A DNA stretch of 64,000 bases from Bolinopsis microptera (GCF_026151205.1 NC_087075.1:7646858-7710857); one strand, 5' to 3'. Counted from the stretch's first letter, positions 18,860 to 30,191 are shown. Numbers and translations are program-made. The notes: generated by a model not told the origin, from the letters alone.

Positions 18860-20690
18860 TTTAGTTACAATAGTTAACTATTGTAATAAATTTAAGTATA
18901 AGTATATTGAAATATAACGAATCAATAAATTTAATATAATAAATAAGTATATTTATTTAATTTGATTAATATTGGGATGGCGTATAAATATTATTGCGAG
19001 TACTGGCAGTAGTTCGACACCTACAGTTAGCTATAGATGGACACCAGGTTGGTATAGAATCCAAACATTTGCGTTTGATCGCTCTTATCAATCTAAATGA
19101 TGATGTATCTAGATGTAAAATGTATCAATTGGAACACAGTGGTGAAATTCATTTGATTCTAAAATGTGTCGTTTGATCGCTACATAAATTTCCAAGCTCT
19201 ACCTCTGTATATATAATACCAAATAATCGCCTCCTCGTGGAGCTGGAAAGCTCCAATTATGGGGTCTGTAAATGTTCAGAAATTATTCCCATTGGCTTTT
19301 CCAACATGAATTGATATTCAAAAATTAACCCGTTGTCAATATGGCTTCAAATTATCTAATTGATTGAAAATGTCAAATACAGAAATTCAATTTGTGCAAA
19401 GATTTTGTAATGGGTCTTCCAGGAATTTGCCTTTTGTGAGAAAAGTATCCAAAGGATTCAAAAGAACTTTTCAGGTACAATTAGAAAAAGTTTAAAACTA
19501 ACTAGTTGCAGAGTTTTAAGAAGATCAGATATATTTTCTAACTTAAATTATTCTATAAAAAAAGGTCATGTTTTTTTTGGAGCACCCTGTATAATTAGCG
19601 ATCCTGCCACCACCGTTGTCAGCAGCGGCCCTCATCCTAAATCATTATTTTTAGCGTGCAGGAATGAAGTGCTGTATTTCTAATTATTCATTATTCAATC
19701 GCTATATTTGGATTGGTATAACGAATAACGACTTGATATGTTTTTTTAATTTCTGCTTTGTATGCAATTATTAAATGCTTGACAGCATTTGGACTCAACA
19801 ATACCGTAGGAATAAAAATATAAATTAGGCGTCCCTCAACTTACTCTATACATTGTCATTGCATTGTACTCGACCTCACCAATAAGTGTCTTAATGGTCG
19901 TGACCGTCAAAAGTTACAATTAGAGGGTTGATTTGTTTAGGAATCTTCCAGCAAACCTCAAACTATTGGGGTAGTGCAACCTGTTACAACACGTGATGCT
20001 AAAACACGCGTCGCACGCGATGCTAAATTAAACACGTGATGTTACCTCATCTTCCCCTTTTCTAAACCCATTTAAGGTTTCATGTGGCCATTTTAACATT
20101 GTGAAATACGAAATAATATGTTCCAACATAACTAACGAACTAGACAAGTAGACTTGGTGCACATTTTGTAACGTTGAAAATAGCTAATTTTAATTTTAAG
20201 CCATGCTCTTTTCAGGGGTTTCATTATATTATTCGATACTATCACCACATGCACAATTTATTTCAAAAAGTTAAATAGATGAGGATGTTCTACTTTTATG
20301 TTTCGTAAACACTCATCTGAAACAACGTCAGTTTTAAAACACATCCGGCGTGGTTTATAAAAATATGAGAATATGAGTATAGTACGGTGAACTAGCTAGC
20401 CGGCCGCGTCCAGCTAGATCAGTATAAAAGGTGAAAGAGATTCCCAGAGAAAATAAAGAAATGGAGGAAGAATAGGACTGTTTTCAAGAATTTTATAGCT
20501 TCCTGCATTCTTGGTAGGCCCAGTAAATAGTAATGATGCATGTTAGTAATTATATTTTAAACTTGACGAAATCTCCCCGACAACCGCTAAAAACATTAAA
20601 AATTGACAAAAAAGTGACCCTCCGTTGAAACAAATTTCAGGTCTCAAATATGGAGTTTCAGTTAAAAATTGGGGATGTTTAAAAAGATTG
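18860..20690. other. Gene-poor AT-rich region
   Basis: No supported gene. A fragment GGAGCACCCTGTATA at about 19580 resembles the outer end of a mariner-like element, but I found no partner end. A TATAAAAG at 20423 precedes no usable ORF. Confidence 0.4.
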
Positions 20691-20699
20691 GGTACACAT

Positions 20700-20930
20700 A
20701 CTCTAGTTCGACACGTACTGTAGTTCGACAAACCCTTAACTCTCTAAGTTCGACTCTGTCGAACTAAACTGCGCTACCTGGACTCTGTCTCTAATTCGAC
20801 ACATACTTAAGTTCGAAAAGAGAACTTCGACTGTCGAACTACAGTACGCTACCTGGACTTTTATAGTTCGACAGTCGACACATACTGAAGTTCGACAAGA
20901 AAACTGCGACTGAGTGAAAGGTATATTCAT
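20700..20930. repeat. Degenerate repeat of about 75 bp, three copies
   Basis: Blocks share GTTCGACACATACT and GCGCTACCTGGACT-like segments. Short inverted GTCGAACT/AGTTCGAC pairs recur. Confidence 0.75.
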
Positions 20931-21599
20931 AAAGCTAAATATTGTCACGTGACTTGTAACCCATTGTAACTTTGATCAAGTCGTGCAGGTGAGAGCATCG
21001 TATTGTTTCATGTAGGGGGTGCACCATAAAAATAAACTTGCTCGGATTTTAAAATTTTTTGTATCATTGTTTTCTAGAGACTGTGAGAATTTTCACAATA
21101 CCAAATTTGTCATACATTTTTGGAAAAATCAGTGAGTTTCGCCTAGGTGCCATATTTGATGGTGCGCGGCTTTTGGAGCAAAATTAGCTGTAAAAGTCGC
21201 GTAATTTGACCAAATTTGACCAAATTCGTTGATTTTTGTCGTATTATTTGGATTTATCTTCAGTTCCTTGAATGAGATCATTCTGAAAATTGGCGACGAC
21301 CTTCCAATAGGGCTTTCACAACTGTCCGAAAAATTTGGTGGATATCAGAGTTGATATAGTGATCAAAATGGGGCAAAATACGCTGCTTTTAGCTGTAACA
21401 TAATGTCTGATGGTTGGATATGCTTTAAACTTTTCGGACACTTTCCTTGTAAGTCTATGAGTAAGCTTACCAATTTTTGTTGCAATCGGAGGTCGGGAAG
21501 GATACTTAATATCTATTTGTTTGAAGAAAATTGTGCTGGCCGAAATTAGCGCTAAAAAACCATCATACAGTCGGCACGCGCGGCTCACTGTCGATGGCG

Positions 21600-21712
21600 C
21601 ACTACTTATTTCATGCAGGTGAGAACATCAGATTGCAGGTGAGAGCACCATATTGTTTTTTGCAGGTGAGAGCATCAGATTGCAGGTGAGAGCATCATAT
21701 TGTTTTTTGTAT
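21600..21712. repeat. Repeat with recurring GCAGGTGAGAGCATCA
   Basis: Four copies alternating with GATT and ATATTGTTTTTT spacers. A related single copy lies at about 20985. Confidence 0.85.
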
Positions 21713-21714
21713 CA

Positions 21715-21780
21715 CGTCGTGACCCCCCACTTAGCGAAACGATGCAATGGGGGTCACGAGTAAGTGGCCACGATACAGCC
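21715..21780. repeat. Small foldback with GTGACCCCCC/GGGGGTCAC arms
   Basis: The sequence from GTATCACGTCGTGACC to GGCCACGATAC is imperfectly self-complementary, with G/C tracts in the arms. Confidence 0.6.
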
Positions 21781-22240
21781 GCGCACTCGATCGTGCGCGG
21801 TAAGTTGACAACCTTACAACGTATGACAAACTGTTAGTGTTTCTAATTTTTTTTGACGTAGCCTTTCCTTGTTTGTAGAATAGAGATTTTTGAATCGATT
21901 TTTACGTGGATTTAACAACTTCATAATTTTTAAGTCTAGTGGATTAAGTAGTTTCATCATGCTCACTACACGAATGACGAATGACGAAGATCTTTCAGGT
22001 TCATTCATTGAATTGAAATTGAATTGGCGACCGATATTTTATTTTTCTTGTCTTTAACTATCTGCTATCTGCTATCGAAAAAATAAACTTTCTATCATCA
22101 CAAATATACTTTAGGCGATGACTATGAGATTTTCGTTCCTTTTATACTTCAACGAGATATTAAAAATATCAGTTATGTTCTTATTTCTTTTCATTATCTG
22201 GCTCCGTACTAGTATAGGTAAAATATCGCTCCTATTTAAT

Positions 22241-22593
22241 CGCTCGCCCAAATTTTAAGCAAATTCTTGCGAAAAGGCCCTTTGGGTATGAAATTAATTA
22301 GAATCGGTGTATTTTTGGACGCTGATTCCGAATCACCCCCCATGACGTAGGGTAAAAATGCTTCCCTGGAGAGTTATGGGCAAAAAACTGTTTTGGTCAC
22401 GTGACAGGCTAGTAAAACATGAATTCGATTGTTTAGGGCTCGGGTTAGGGTTAGGGTTGTGGTAAGGGTTATTGATAGCTTCGGGGTTATGGTTAGGGTT
22501 AGGATTGGGATAAGAGTTTATGTAAAACCATTTCGTACGGCTGCAAAACCATAAAAACCAAAGTCAAACTCAAGTGAAATTTTTGGGCGAGCG
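22241..22593. mobile_element. Foldback/MITE-like element with internal telomere-like repeats
   Basis: Inverted ends CGCTCGCCCAAA (22241) and TTTGGGCGAGCG (22593). The middle (22433-22510) contains GGGTTAGGGTTAGGGTT and degenerate (TTAGGG)-like repeats. Confidence 0.65.
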
Positions 22594-22602
22594 AATTAGT
22601 AA

Positions 22603-22790
22603 AAGCTGTTTTTTCAGTGACATTCCTGATAGAAATTTTTGTGTTAATTTATTAATTAGCGAGTGGAATTAAAAATAACAGGATTATGTATTAATATTAT
22701 AATTTGTAACTACTCAATCATCAAATTATTAGATAAAATATATAATCGAGCCACAAATTGTATTTAGCAATTAACCAAAATTAATAGAGT
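22603..22790. repeat. Degenerate copy of the zinc-finger gene 5' flank
   Basis: It matches 24670-24845 (TGACATTCCTGATAGAAATT, then CAATCATCAAATTATTA and TTTAGCAATTA). The finger gene at 23345-24697 is therefore bracketed by direct copies of its own 5' region. Confidence 0.85.
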
Positions 22791-23061
22791 ATTTTGTTGG
22801 ATAACTGACAAGATTTTGAAAGTTATCAAAATTCTGTCCCGAGTAAATCTATCGAACATGCTATAATTCACTGGGCCGCGCTCAGCCTGTCATTCCGCCG
22901 AATCTCTATTCGTTTGTTTATGAACATGATAGCCTGAGGTCCCCAGGTAAGCTATAATATAATATAATGTTTTAATGTATTAACTATACTAGCGAAGTTC
23001 TCCTTCCTGAATTTCTTGGATTAAACTACAGTTCAGATGAGGTGGTATTGCCTAGATCTTA

Positions 23062-23230
23062 GGGGTCGTTCACATATTACGTAATTATTTTTTTGGACAT
23101 TTTTACCCCCCCCCCCCCCACTCCGTAATCAGTTTTAGACATAGCTATTGTGTCAAAATTACACTTGCGTAATCATTCGGAAACCCCCCCCCCCCCACCC
23201 AGCTGATTACGTAATATGTGAACGGCCCCT
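23062..23230. mobile_element. MITE of the GGGGTCGTTCACATATTACG family, copy 1
   Basis: Inverted ends GGGGTCGTTCACATATTACG and its complement, two internal poly-C tracts and TTA on both edges. Other copies lie at 24844, 31665 and 61161. Confidence 0.88.
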
Positions 23231-23344
23231 TATGTGGTTCAACAAATCGTCCTTGGATTTAGGATTACAGTCACAGTGCTCGCAGCCATACAGCCCACTA
23301 TGAATCAACATATATGATATGCCTTTTCAAAGATCCAGCCGTCT

Positions 23345-24697
23345 TCACTTTAATGTCGCAGAGAGTACAGCACAGAAAGGTTTATCTCCGGTGTGTGTTC
23401 GTTTGTGAGTAGTAAGATTGCTCGCTTGATTCGATTTATAATCACATAGACTGCAAGAATAAGGTTTTTCTCCGGTGTGTGTCCGTTTGTGAGACGCAAG
23501 ATTGCTCGATCGACACGATTTATAATCACATAAACTGCAAGAATAAGGTTTCTCTCCGGTGTGTGTCCGTTTGTGAGCAGTAAGACTGCTCGAGTGATTT
23601 GATTTATAATCACATAAACTGCAAGAATAAGGTTTCTCTCCGGTGTGTATCAGTTCGTGACGAGCAAGATCGCTCGATTTATTTGATTTATAATCACACA
23701 AACTGCAAGAATAAGGTTTCTCCCCGGTGTGTGTCCGTTCGTGATTAGCAAGAAAACTCGATCGATTCGATTTATAATCACAAAAACTGCAAGAATAAGG
23801 TTTCTCCCCGGTGTGTGTCCGTTTGTGACGAGCAAGATCGCTCGATCGATTCGATTTATAATCACAAAAACTGCAAGAATAAAGTTTATCTCCGGTATGT
23901 ATCAGTTCGTGACGAGCAATATCGCTCGATTTATTTGAATTATAATCACACAAACTGCAAGAATAAGGTTTCTCCCCGGTGTGTGTCCGTTCGTGATTAG
24001 CAAGATCACTCGATCGATACGATTTATAATCACACAAACTGCAAGAATAAGGTTTCTCTCCGGTGTGTGTCCGTTTGTGGGTAGCAAGATTGCCCGAGTC
24101 ATTTGATTTATAATCACACAAACTGCAAGAATAAGATTTCTCTCCCGTGTGTGTCCGTTTGTGACGAGCAAGATTGTTCGAGTGATTTGATTTATAATCA
24201 CACAGACTGCAAGAATAAGGTTTTTCTCCGGTGTTTGTTCGTTTCTGTTTTTTCAACTTCTGTTTATTCCCAGACGGAGTGGTTTCTCCAATAGATAGAG
24301 TTTCAGCCTGAATACCACAATCAGACTCGGTAGGTATAGGAACAGAAGAAGAATTTCTTTTCGCAGGTCTTACATACGATGATTTTAGAGCAAGATTACA
24401 GTTATCACACTGAAGTTCTTTATAGTCCAAAGGTTCAGCTTTAGCCAAGACGTCACGCAATCTCCTGACATCCTCCATCTTTGCAACTTCACCTACTTGG
24501 TTGAGGTGTTCTGAACCAGCTTCAAACTGACTACATAGCACGGCTTCAGCTTTCAGGTTGTTATTTCCGTTCTCTTCCTCACATTTACAAGTACATACTG
24601 ATGATGACCAGGTTGAAGTAGGGTTAACTGGTTGGTCGTCTGTCATCTCTTCTTTGATATCAACCCCATCAAACTTTTCTGTTTTTTCAAGTGACAT
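23345..24697 (-). CDS. C2H2 zinc-finger protein, ten tandem fingers
   Basis: The 450-residue single-exon ORF has an acidic N-terminus with a sumoylation-type IKEE, a Cys-rich patch (CTCKCEEE), and then ten near-identical 28-residue fingers from about residue 160 with HTGEKPYSC linkers (core CSLCDYKSN..S.LA.HKRTH). It is a probable sequence-specific nuclear DNA-binding protein. An eleventh finger is broken: the ORF ends FCAVLSATLK, while the shifted frame reads CCTLCDIK and later LKRH, so a small indel has removed it. Fingers differ mostly at the DNA-contact positions (NHSNN, NDSGN, YRSSD and so on). The 5' part is duplicated at 30639-30902. Confidence 0.93.
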   Translation of the reverse strand: MSLEKTEKFDGVDIKEEMTDDQPVNPTSTWSSSVCTCKCEEENGNNNLKAEAVLCSQFEAGSEHLNQVGEVAKMEDVRRLRDVLAKAEPLDYKELQCDNCNLALKSSYVRPAKRNSSSVPIPTESDCGIQAETLSIGETTPSGNKQKLKKQKRTNTGEKPYSCSLCDYKSNHSNNLARHKRTHTGEKSYSCSLCDYKSNDSGNLATHKRTHTGEKPYSCSLCDYKSYRSSDLANHERTHTGEKPYSCSLCDYNSNKSSDIARHELIHTGDKLYSCSFCDYKSNRSSDLARHKRTHTGEKPYSCSFCDYKSNRSSFLANHERTHTGEKPYSCSLCDYKSNKSSDLARHELIHTGEKPYSCSLCDYKSNHSSSLTAHKRTHTGEKPYSCSLCDYKSCRSSNLASHKRTHTGEKPYSCSLCDYKSNQASNLTTHKRTHTGDKPFCAVLSATLK

Positions 24698-26120
24698 TCC
24701 TGATAGAAATTTATTAATGTTCTTTACGTATTTAGCAATCAGAAATAAAAATAACAGGATTATGTATTATAATTTGTAACTACTCAATCATCAAATTATT
24801 AAATAAAATAAATAATCAAGCCACAAATTTTATTTAGCAATTAGGGGTCGTTCACATATCATTTAATCAGTCGAGGGGGGTTTCCAAATGCTTACGCTTG
24901 ATTACGGAGGGGGGTTTGGGGGTTGGTCACGAAATCAAAATTTCCTTTTTTCATTTTTACCCTCTAGAAAAATAACAATTTTGACAATATTACGTAACAT
25001 TGCTGTCAGGAGGGGGGATTGGGTCTTGATTACGGTTGATTACGGAGGGGGAGGAAGAATTGCTAAAATATTGATTACGTAATATGTGGACGACCCCTAA
25101 TAGGAGTTCTGATAAACCGTTATAGCAAGGGGTTGCTCTGAACGATCTCTCATGACAGATTAAGTATTTGAAAACTACACTGAACACATAAAAGAACATC
25201 CTGTGGTATAAACGACATACATTTTAAGCGAACATTGACTCCAGGCCATGCTGCATTGCGATTAGACCTTTTATTTAGACATTGATAATAATAGATAATT
25301 GTGCGCCATGCGTTTATATTTGCCGCGCGGCGCCAAGCACCTAGTTTTGAAGACACTCGGAGTTAGCGCCAACGGTTTCAACTGTGCAGATTGTGACCAG
25401 CCCAAATCCTTCATGACCTCGTGGTCGTGTAGAAAAGTTAGGTTCTTTGTTTTTATTCTCATTTGTGATTTGAGCACAAGCACTATCAAACTTAAGATAC
25501 TAGATGCTAAGAAATATTTTCATGTTTTTGAGTACTGATACATAGTATTAACATTTTACAGAACAAGCTAATGAACATTTCTTGGACTTAATTGTTCATT
25601 TCACCAGCGAGAGTGCATGCAGGTGTCGGAGAACTCTCTTTTTACAGAACCTGATTATGAATAGTTGTACTCCCAAGTCCTAACATAGTTTCTAGCAGAT
25701 CGAATAACCTTTTCATCAGAAACATAATAAAATTAAACATTTTCATCAGACATAATAAAACATAACCTCAAACATAATAATAATAGAAGTAAGATTAGAT
25801 TTCAGTCTCTTGGGAAGATATTTATGTACAGTTTGGTGAACTTCGCCCTCATTCAATCACATCAAAAATCTATCTGACAATCAGATTGGTCCTAATGGTC
25901 GGTCTCCACGCAACGTTTCTTTCTCAGGTTCCTGAATATTCTGGTGTAAATTATAGAAAGCAATCTATAGAAAGTAATCTAATTAAAGAAAGTAATTTAT
26001 TACTTTAGAATAGAAATGACATACCAACCCACAGATCTCTAAATCCCAGCAAAATGTAAATTTATTGACAAGTTTATGTATTTAAATTGTTTTTATAATT
26101 TAGGTTAGATTGTATTACAG
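24450..26120. repeat. Segmental duplication unit X (paired with 30650-32990)
   Basis: It contains the 5' coding end of the zinc-finger gene, its flank, a MITE and about 1 kb of non-coding DNA. Alignment to unit Y is near-continuous, apart from a 0.6-kb insertion in Y after 30965 and a short insertion near 32902. Confidence 0.92.
24844..25097. mobile_element. MITE of the GGGGTCGTTCACATAT family, copy 2
   Basis: Inverted ends GGGGTCGTTCACATAT and ATATGTGGACGACCCC, with G-rich tracts inside in the opposite polarity to copy 1; 0.15 kb upstream of the zinc-finger ATG. Confidence 0.88.
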
Positions 26121-26330
26121 GACACTTTTATTACAGATATGATATTCAATTTTAGGTAGCACTCTAATAATATAATGTAAATATTGACGATGACTGGTGC
26201 CTAGAAAGTAAAAAACGGCATACCTATCAACACCTTCCGGTTGGACTGACCCATCATGGTCATTGGGAAGGATGCCAGAGCGTCCCCTCTATATATGGCT
26301 TCAAGCCGGCTCATCACCGTGTTGAATCCA
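25110..26330. other. Non-coding part of the segmental duplication and flank
   Basis: A 79-codon plus-strand ORF at 25299 is conserved in unit Y at 32111, but this is explained by the duplication. I see no splice or family evidence for a gene. Confidence 0.5.
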
Positions 26331-26339
26331 CAAAGACCA

Positions 26340-28961
26340 TCAAGGCTGAGGTCTTCCTCCTCCCCCCGGCCCCCTCTGCAGCCTCACAACTTCATTAACC
26401 TGAACGATAATTGTGAAGAGGCTAGAGCTGACTAATAATAGCTAAATATTTAAATCATGAGATAGCTACAGATCTTAAAAATGTAAACAGAGAATGTTAA
26501 AAAACAAACCTTTTGTTGGTGTCCAACTGTCTTGGACAAGTGAGCTTTGTAGTGACTGATGAGGTTGCTGAAATCCTTGTGCCTTCCAACCCTTCCCTTC
26601 TCTGGGTGAAAATTGTTCAGTTCAGCAGGTACTTTGAATTTTTGTTGCGGGCACAGTGAGCACTCCACGTGTGTTTTCTCCGGATTTGACCACTTCAGCC
26701 TAGGGTAAAAAAGTCGATTTAAAAAAAATTAAAAGTGAGGTTATAAAAATGGCCAAAAACATTCCAAAACATTCCAATATATTCATCGCAAAGAAGTACC
26801 AGATCTTTTCAGTCGAAGTTTTACCTGTGATAAGGGGTAATAGATCGTTCTATTAAATCCTCTATCCTGGTGACAGATCTGACACTCAGTGCTTTGATTG
26901 AGTCAGCATCTTGTACCCAATCACCACTCTGGAGAGGGGCTGCGTCTCGCTGACTCACTCTGACGATAGGCCTTCTGTCCAGACCAGGTTGCTGCTGTGG
27001 GGCACTGGGTGGAGTAGGAGCTGTTTGCTGGCTGCCAAGGGTCAGGAGCAGTTTCTTCATTTCGGCCATCTCAGTCAAAGTGCGCCGCATGAACTCCTCC
27101 GACGTTAAGCTCTAGAAGATATTGATAAGTGTAAACGAAGTGTTTAATAGAATTAATAAAACTGCGTTATTATGTATCTTGTTTACTGACCCTGTTAAAA
27201 AAAGGCCGAAGAGTGGATGAAAAAGCTTTGTTAAGGGGGCCGGGGGGGGGGGGGGTCTTCATCAAAATTCTCTCGAAATTGACTTTATAGTTGTTTCTGA
27301 TAGAGGGGAGTGATATCTACCAGCTGCTTTTAGTCCCATGGAAAAATATTGTTTCTAGCCGAAATTATCGCCGGTCTAAGGTCAGCGCCTATGTGTAATT
27401 GTATTGCGCAAGCGATTTTCAATCGCAAGTTCTGAAAATCGAGTCTAAAAATCTATCTTCTCCTACATTTTTTGAGCAATCACCCTGAAACTTTTATGAC
27501 ATGTTCTAGGGACCATTTAGAAGAGATCGATTATACAAAATTTTGAGATAGGCCTTTAAAAATGTTTTATTCAATTTTGAAAATCTTGGACCTCAAAAAT
27601 CGTAAAAATTCGAGGTCAATTTCGAGAGAATTTTGATGAAGACCCCCCTCCCTGCCCCCATAACATGCTGAGGTAAAAAGCTGTAACCTAACCAATCAAT
27701 GCTTAGAGAATGTCACTTGTCAGTGCTAAAGTTATGTCACATTAGATTAAATAAAATACACCGAATGAAAACTATTAGTATTAGAAAGTTAATACTGAGC
27801 CTTTCAAAAGAAGATAAAACTAATAAAACATGTATTTACTGTGTTGTCCTGGCTCTTGAATTGAGGTCCGAGGGTGTCCACAGGCTGGGTAGTGCTGTTG
27901 GGGCCTTTAAACTGTGTGGTCGAGGCCTAGGAAATTAAGATTAGAATAATTAATTAAGATTAGAATTATATTTTTTTCCACAAAGTTCTTAACAATTTAA
28001 TTCCTGTTTCGCTGCCTCACTATCTCTCTTTATATCAGGGCACTTCTCGACTAAGACGTTGCCACCTCGACAGTCTGTCTATTGTGTCATCAATTTTACC
28101 TAAGTTAAGTCAGAATTCACACACCACATGTACCTCAAATAGCCCACTGGCAAAATCATTTTTCTACAGAACCCATATACTGTGGAATGGACTCCCTTTA
28201 CAGGTAAGACAGATTGTGTCTACTAGTCTTTTCAAAGCTGAGGTCACTAAGCATCTATGGAAATGTTTATTGGATAGTGAAACAACAGTCTAGCCTAGTC
28301 TCTTTGCTCCCCATATTATTATTATTTTTGTTTTATTAATTTTTTTATCTACCTTCCTATACTTTCAACATCATATCACACTTCACCCGCACACCTTCTC
28401 ACACATTAATGACCATTTTAGACCTGTATCCAATGTATCTGGAATTTGACGTATTGAAATACAAATTTTGACTCTATATCCACAGTTATTCACCATGGAT
28501 TTGTTTGTTATTAAATAGTTTTTCATAAATTTTTGGATTTAGATTAATTCGATGTAATGGGTCCAAGTTACTGCGGACATAGTTCACTATGTGTTTACCG
28601 TGTTTGGGTGCCCATCATATTTTACAGATGGGGGCGATATTTTGAACGATTCTATTTTATATTCATCTATTGCTGTACTCTGTAAAATTTGAAAAGTATT
28701 TAATTAAAAAAAAAAAATTATCATATATCCGTGTCTGTCATGCAAATCTGTAATGGTTACAAAATGTTAAAAGTGTTTGATCAGTTGCAGTGGGACAAAT
28801 TATCACAGAAAAAGGATATTTTAACCAGTTCTTTTCATAGTTTGATCAAGGGCACGCACCTTGAACTGTTTCAGATTAGATTGCTTGGAGGGCTTCTCGG
28901 GAGCTAACATCTTACGCCTCTTGTGGCTACTACTGTCCTGGGCACTTCCAGTGGCTGGAAC
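26340..28961 (-). CDS. Unrecognised multi-exon gene, 5' end not found
   Basis: Exons on the minus strand: 28860-28961, 27840-27926, 26825-27111, 26510-26699 and probably 26340-26399. All junctions are AG/GT, phases are 0,0,2,0, and the sum is divisible by three (about 241 residues). The product is Ser/Gln/Pro-rich with a basic patch (HKRRKM), then LTSEEFMRRTLTEMAEMKK (helical), a PQQQ stretch, and a putative zinc-binding module: CSLC, about 34 residues, then HYKAH. No family recognised. The last exon is the weak point: the phase-0 reading ends GGGRPQP and stops, while another frame there is open for about 50 codons and ends at a good donor near 26245. The MITE-like foldback at 27235-27659 lies in one intron. 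Confidence 0.65.
27235..27659. mobile_element. Foldback element (about 425 bp) with G-rich 50-bp inverted ends
   Basis: The left end has a poly-G run, then GTCTTCATCAAAATTCTCTC. The right end is the reverse complement, GAGAGAATTTTGATGAAGAC, followed by CCCCCCTCCCTGCCCCC. It is non-coding. Confidence 0.85.
27990..28722 (+). mobile_element. 3' end of a CR1/L2-type LINE
   Basis: The 28084-28293 reading ends with FFYRTHILWNGLPLQV and SLFKAEVTKHL, the typical C-terminal signature of CR1/L2/jockey-type ORF2 proteins (FF.RT..LWN.LP..V ... FK..L). It is followed by a 3' UTR and a short A-tract at 28709-28720. Heavily 5'-truncated. Confidence 0.75.
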
Positions 28962-29054
28962 CTAGGAAAAAGATAATCAGACATACTTAGGAATTCAATT
29001 TTAAAATGTGCTTTTAAAATTAATTATAAGCTATATATAATGGTATAATTATAA

Positions 29055-29400
29055 CCTATTTATTGCTGCTCAAAATCTGTAACGAACCAAAAGTTAAAGT
29101 TGTTAGTTTTACACTACGCTCATTCTAAAACAAATAATTCAAGAGTATCGAACTGCCACACAGCTTTAGTGTTCAATATAGTTACTCTGCCAAATCTAAG
29201 CTACTTATGAATCGAATCAAAATAAACTTAGCGATCACATGTACATAATCAAATACACAGTGACACCATGAGTTAAAAGCTTAATAATAACAATACATCA
29301 AAAATAAGTACAATAACAAACAGCACAGCGCATACTGATTAAAAGGGCTTCAGTAAATAGAATAATCACAAGTAATTTATCAAATAGAGAGTAAATATGT
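29055..29400. repeat. Duplicated non-coding block (pair of 30285-30637)
   Basis: Both copies share CCAAATCTAAG, AAACTTAGCGATCACATGTA, AACAAACAGCACAGCGCA and GATTAAAAGGGCTTCAGTA in order. Confidence 0.88.
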
Positions 29401-29428
29401 TGTATCCCTTACATTACAATATGTTGTA

Positions 29429-29692
29429 TCCCTTACATTTCCTCACAGTAACATCCCAACCGAGGTTGGCTACAACGTTTATTCAAGTCAAGTTCTTAGA
29501 TATGGTAATGTTTGCACTAGATTGGATATCTTTACCTCCCATCTTCACAAAATATTCAAAATTCTAATTGATAGAGGATATAGCCGTGATAGACTGATTA
29601 AAGGCATTAAACGTTGTCTGAGGAAATATGATAACGTTTTCAGGAAGTTCGGTATTCTAGATGACCGTAACATTATTAAAGAACTCCCCTGA
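29429..29692 (+). pseudogene. Penelope-like retroelement RT C-terminal fragment
   Basis: The reading FPHSNIPTEVGYNVYSSQVL, then RYGNVC, LLxxGY-like IDRGYSRDRL and LRKYDNVFRKFGI fits the region after the RT domain of Penelope-like and related elements (SNIP..P.Y.VY.SQL.RY..AC). No upstream catalytic RT motifs and no GIY-YIG domain are visible here. Confidence 0.65.
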
Positions 29693-29831
29693 TATCTTTT
29701 GATTTATTGAAACACGGGTACTAACTCTGCTAAACTGAACAAATTCTGAAACTTAGGTGAATAAGTGTATAACGTGCTAAACCGAAGTTCAGACTGACCA
29801 GTGAAAATGGGCGAGCGTACCAAGTGTCATT

Positions 29832-30191
29832 TTAATTAGAAGTTTTAGTCAGTGATTTATTATTGAAGCTTGTAATTACAATATCTAATGCTCCTATAAA
29901 TACTTTAATTAATTGTATGTCCCGTTTTTCTTTTTCCTTCCTCTTTTCCTTGTCATCCCCTTTAGTTTTAAGATTCTTGCTATAAATGGCTACAGCTAAC
30001 ACTATTAATGCTAAGTACCAAACAACAAGTGGGAGGTGGATCGTTGGTATACCATTAAATCGATTTAACACCGCAATTCCAGTCGCAAGCCTGGGACCAC
30101 TACTAGCATAGTCACAACATCTACAAAGCTGCCATATAGCCTGACTGACAATTTTCTCGACTGACTGACAATGTTTCTTCTTTTTCCCCAT
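29832..30191 (-). CDS. Hypothetical small protein with one membrane segment
   Basis: 119 codons: a Lys-rich start (MGKKKK), a Cys-containing stretch, one clear hydrophobic segment (LPLVVWYLALIVLAVAIY) and a highly charged KGDDKEKRKEKEKRD region. No family recognised. It sits between two copies of a duplicated non-coding block and could be chance. Confidence 0.3.
   Translation of the reverse strand: MGKKKKHCQSVEKIVSQAIWQLCRCCDYASSGPRLATGIAVLNRFNGIPTIHLPLVVWYLALIVLAVAIYSKNLKTKGDDKEKRKEKEKRDIQLIKVFIGALDIVITSFNNKSLTKTSN

Noticed and set aside
19560-19600. Mariner terminal end (CACCCTGTATA)
   Set aside because: No matching second end or transposase was found within several kilobases.
23729-24294. 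ORFs opposite or offset to the ten-finger gene
   Set aside because: Shadows created by the 84-bp finger repeat.
25299-25538. 79-codon ORF conserved at 32111-32371
   Set aside because: Conservation is fully explained by the recent segmental duplication; no splice sites or domain.
26240-26390. Open frame of about 50 codons ending at a good donor on the minus strand
   Set aside because: Its frame does not fit the phase of the upstream exon at 26510-26699; kept only as an alternative in the gene entry.
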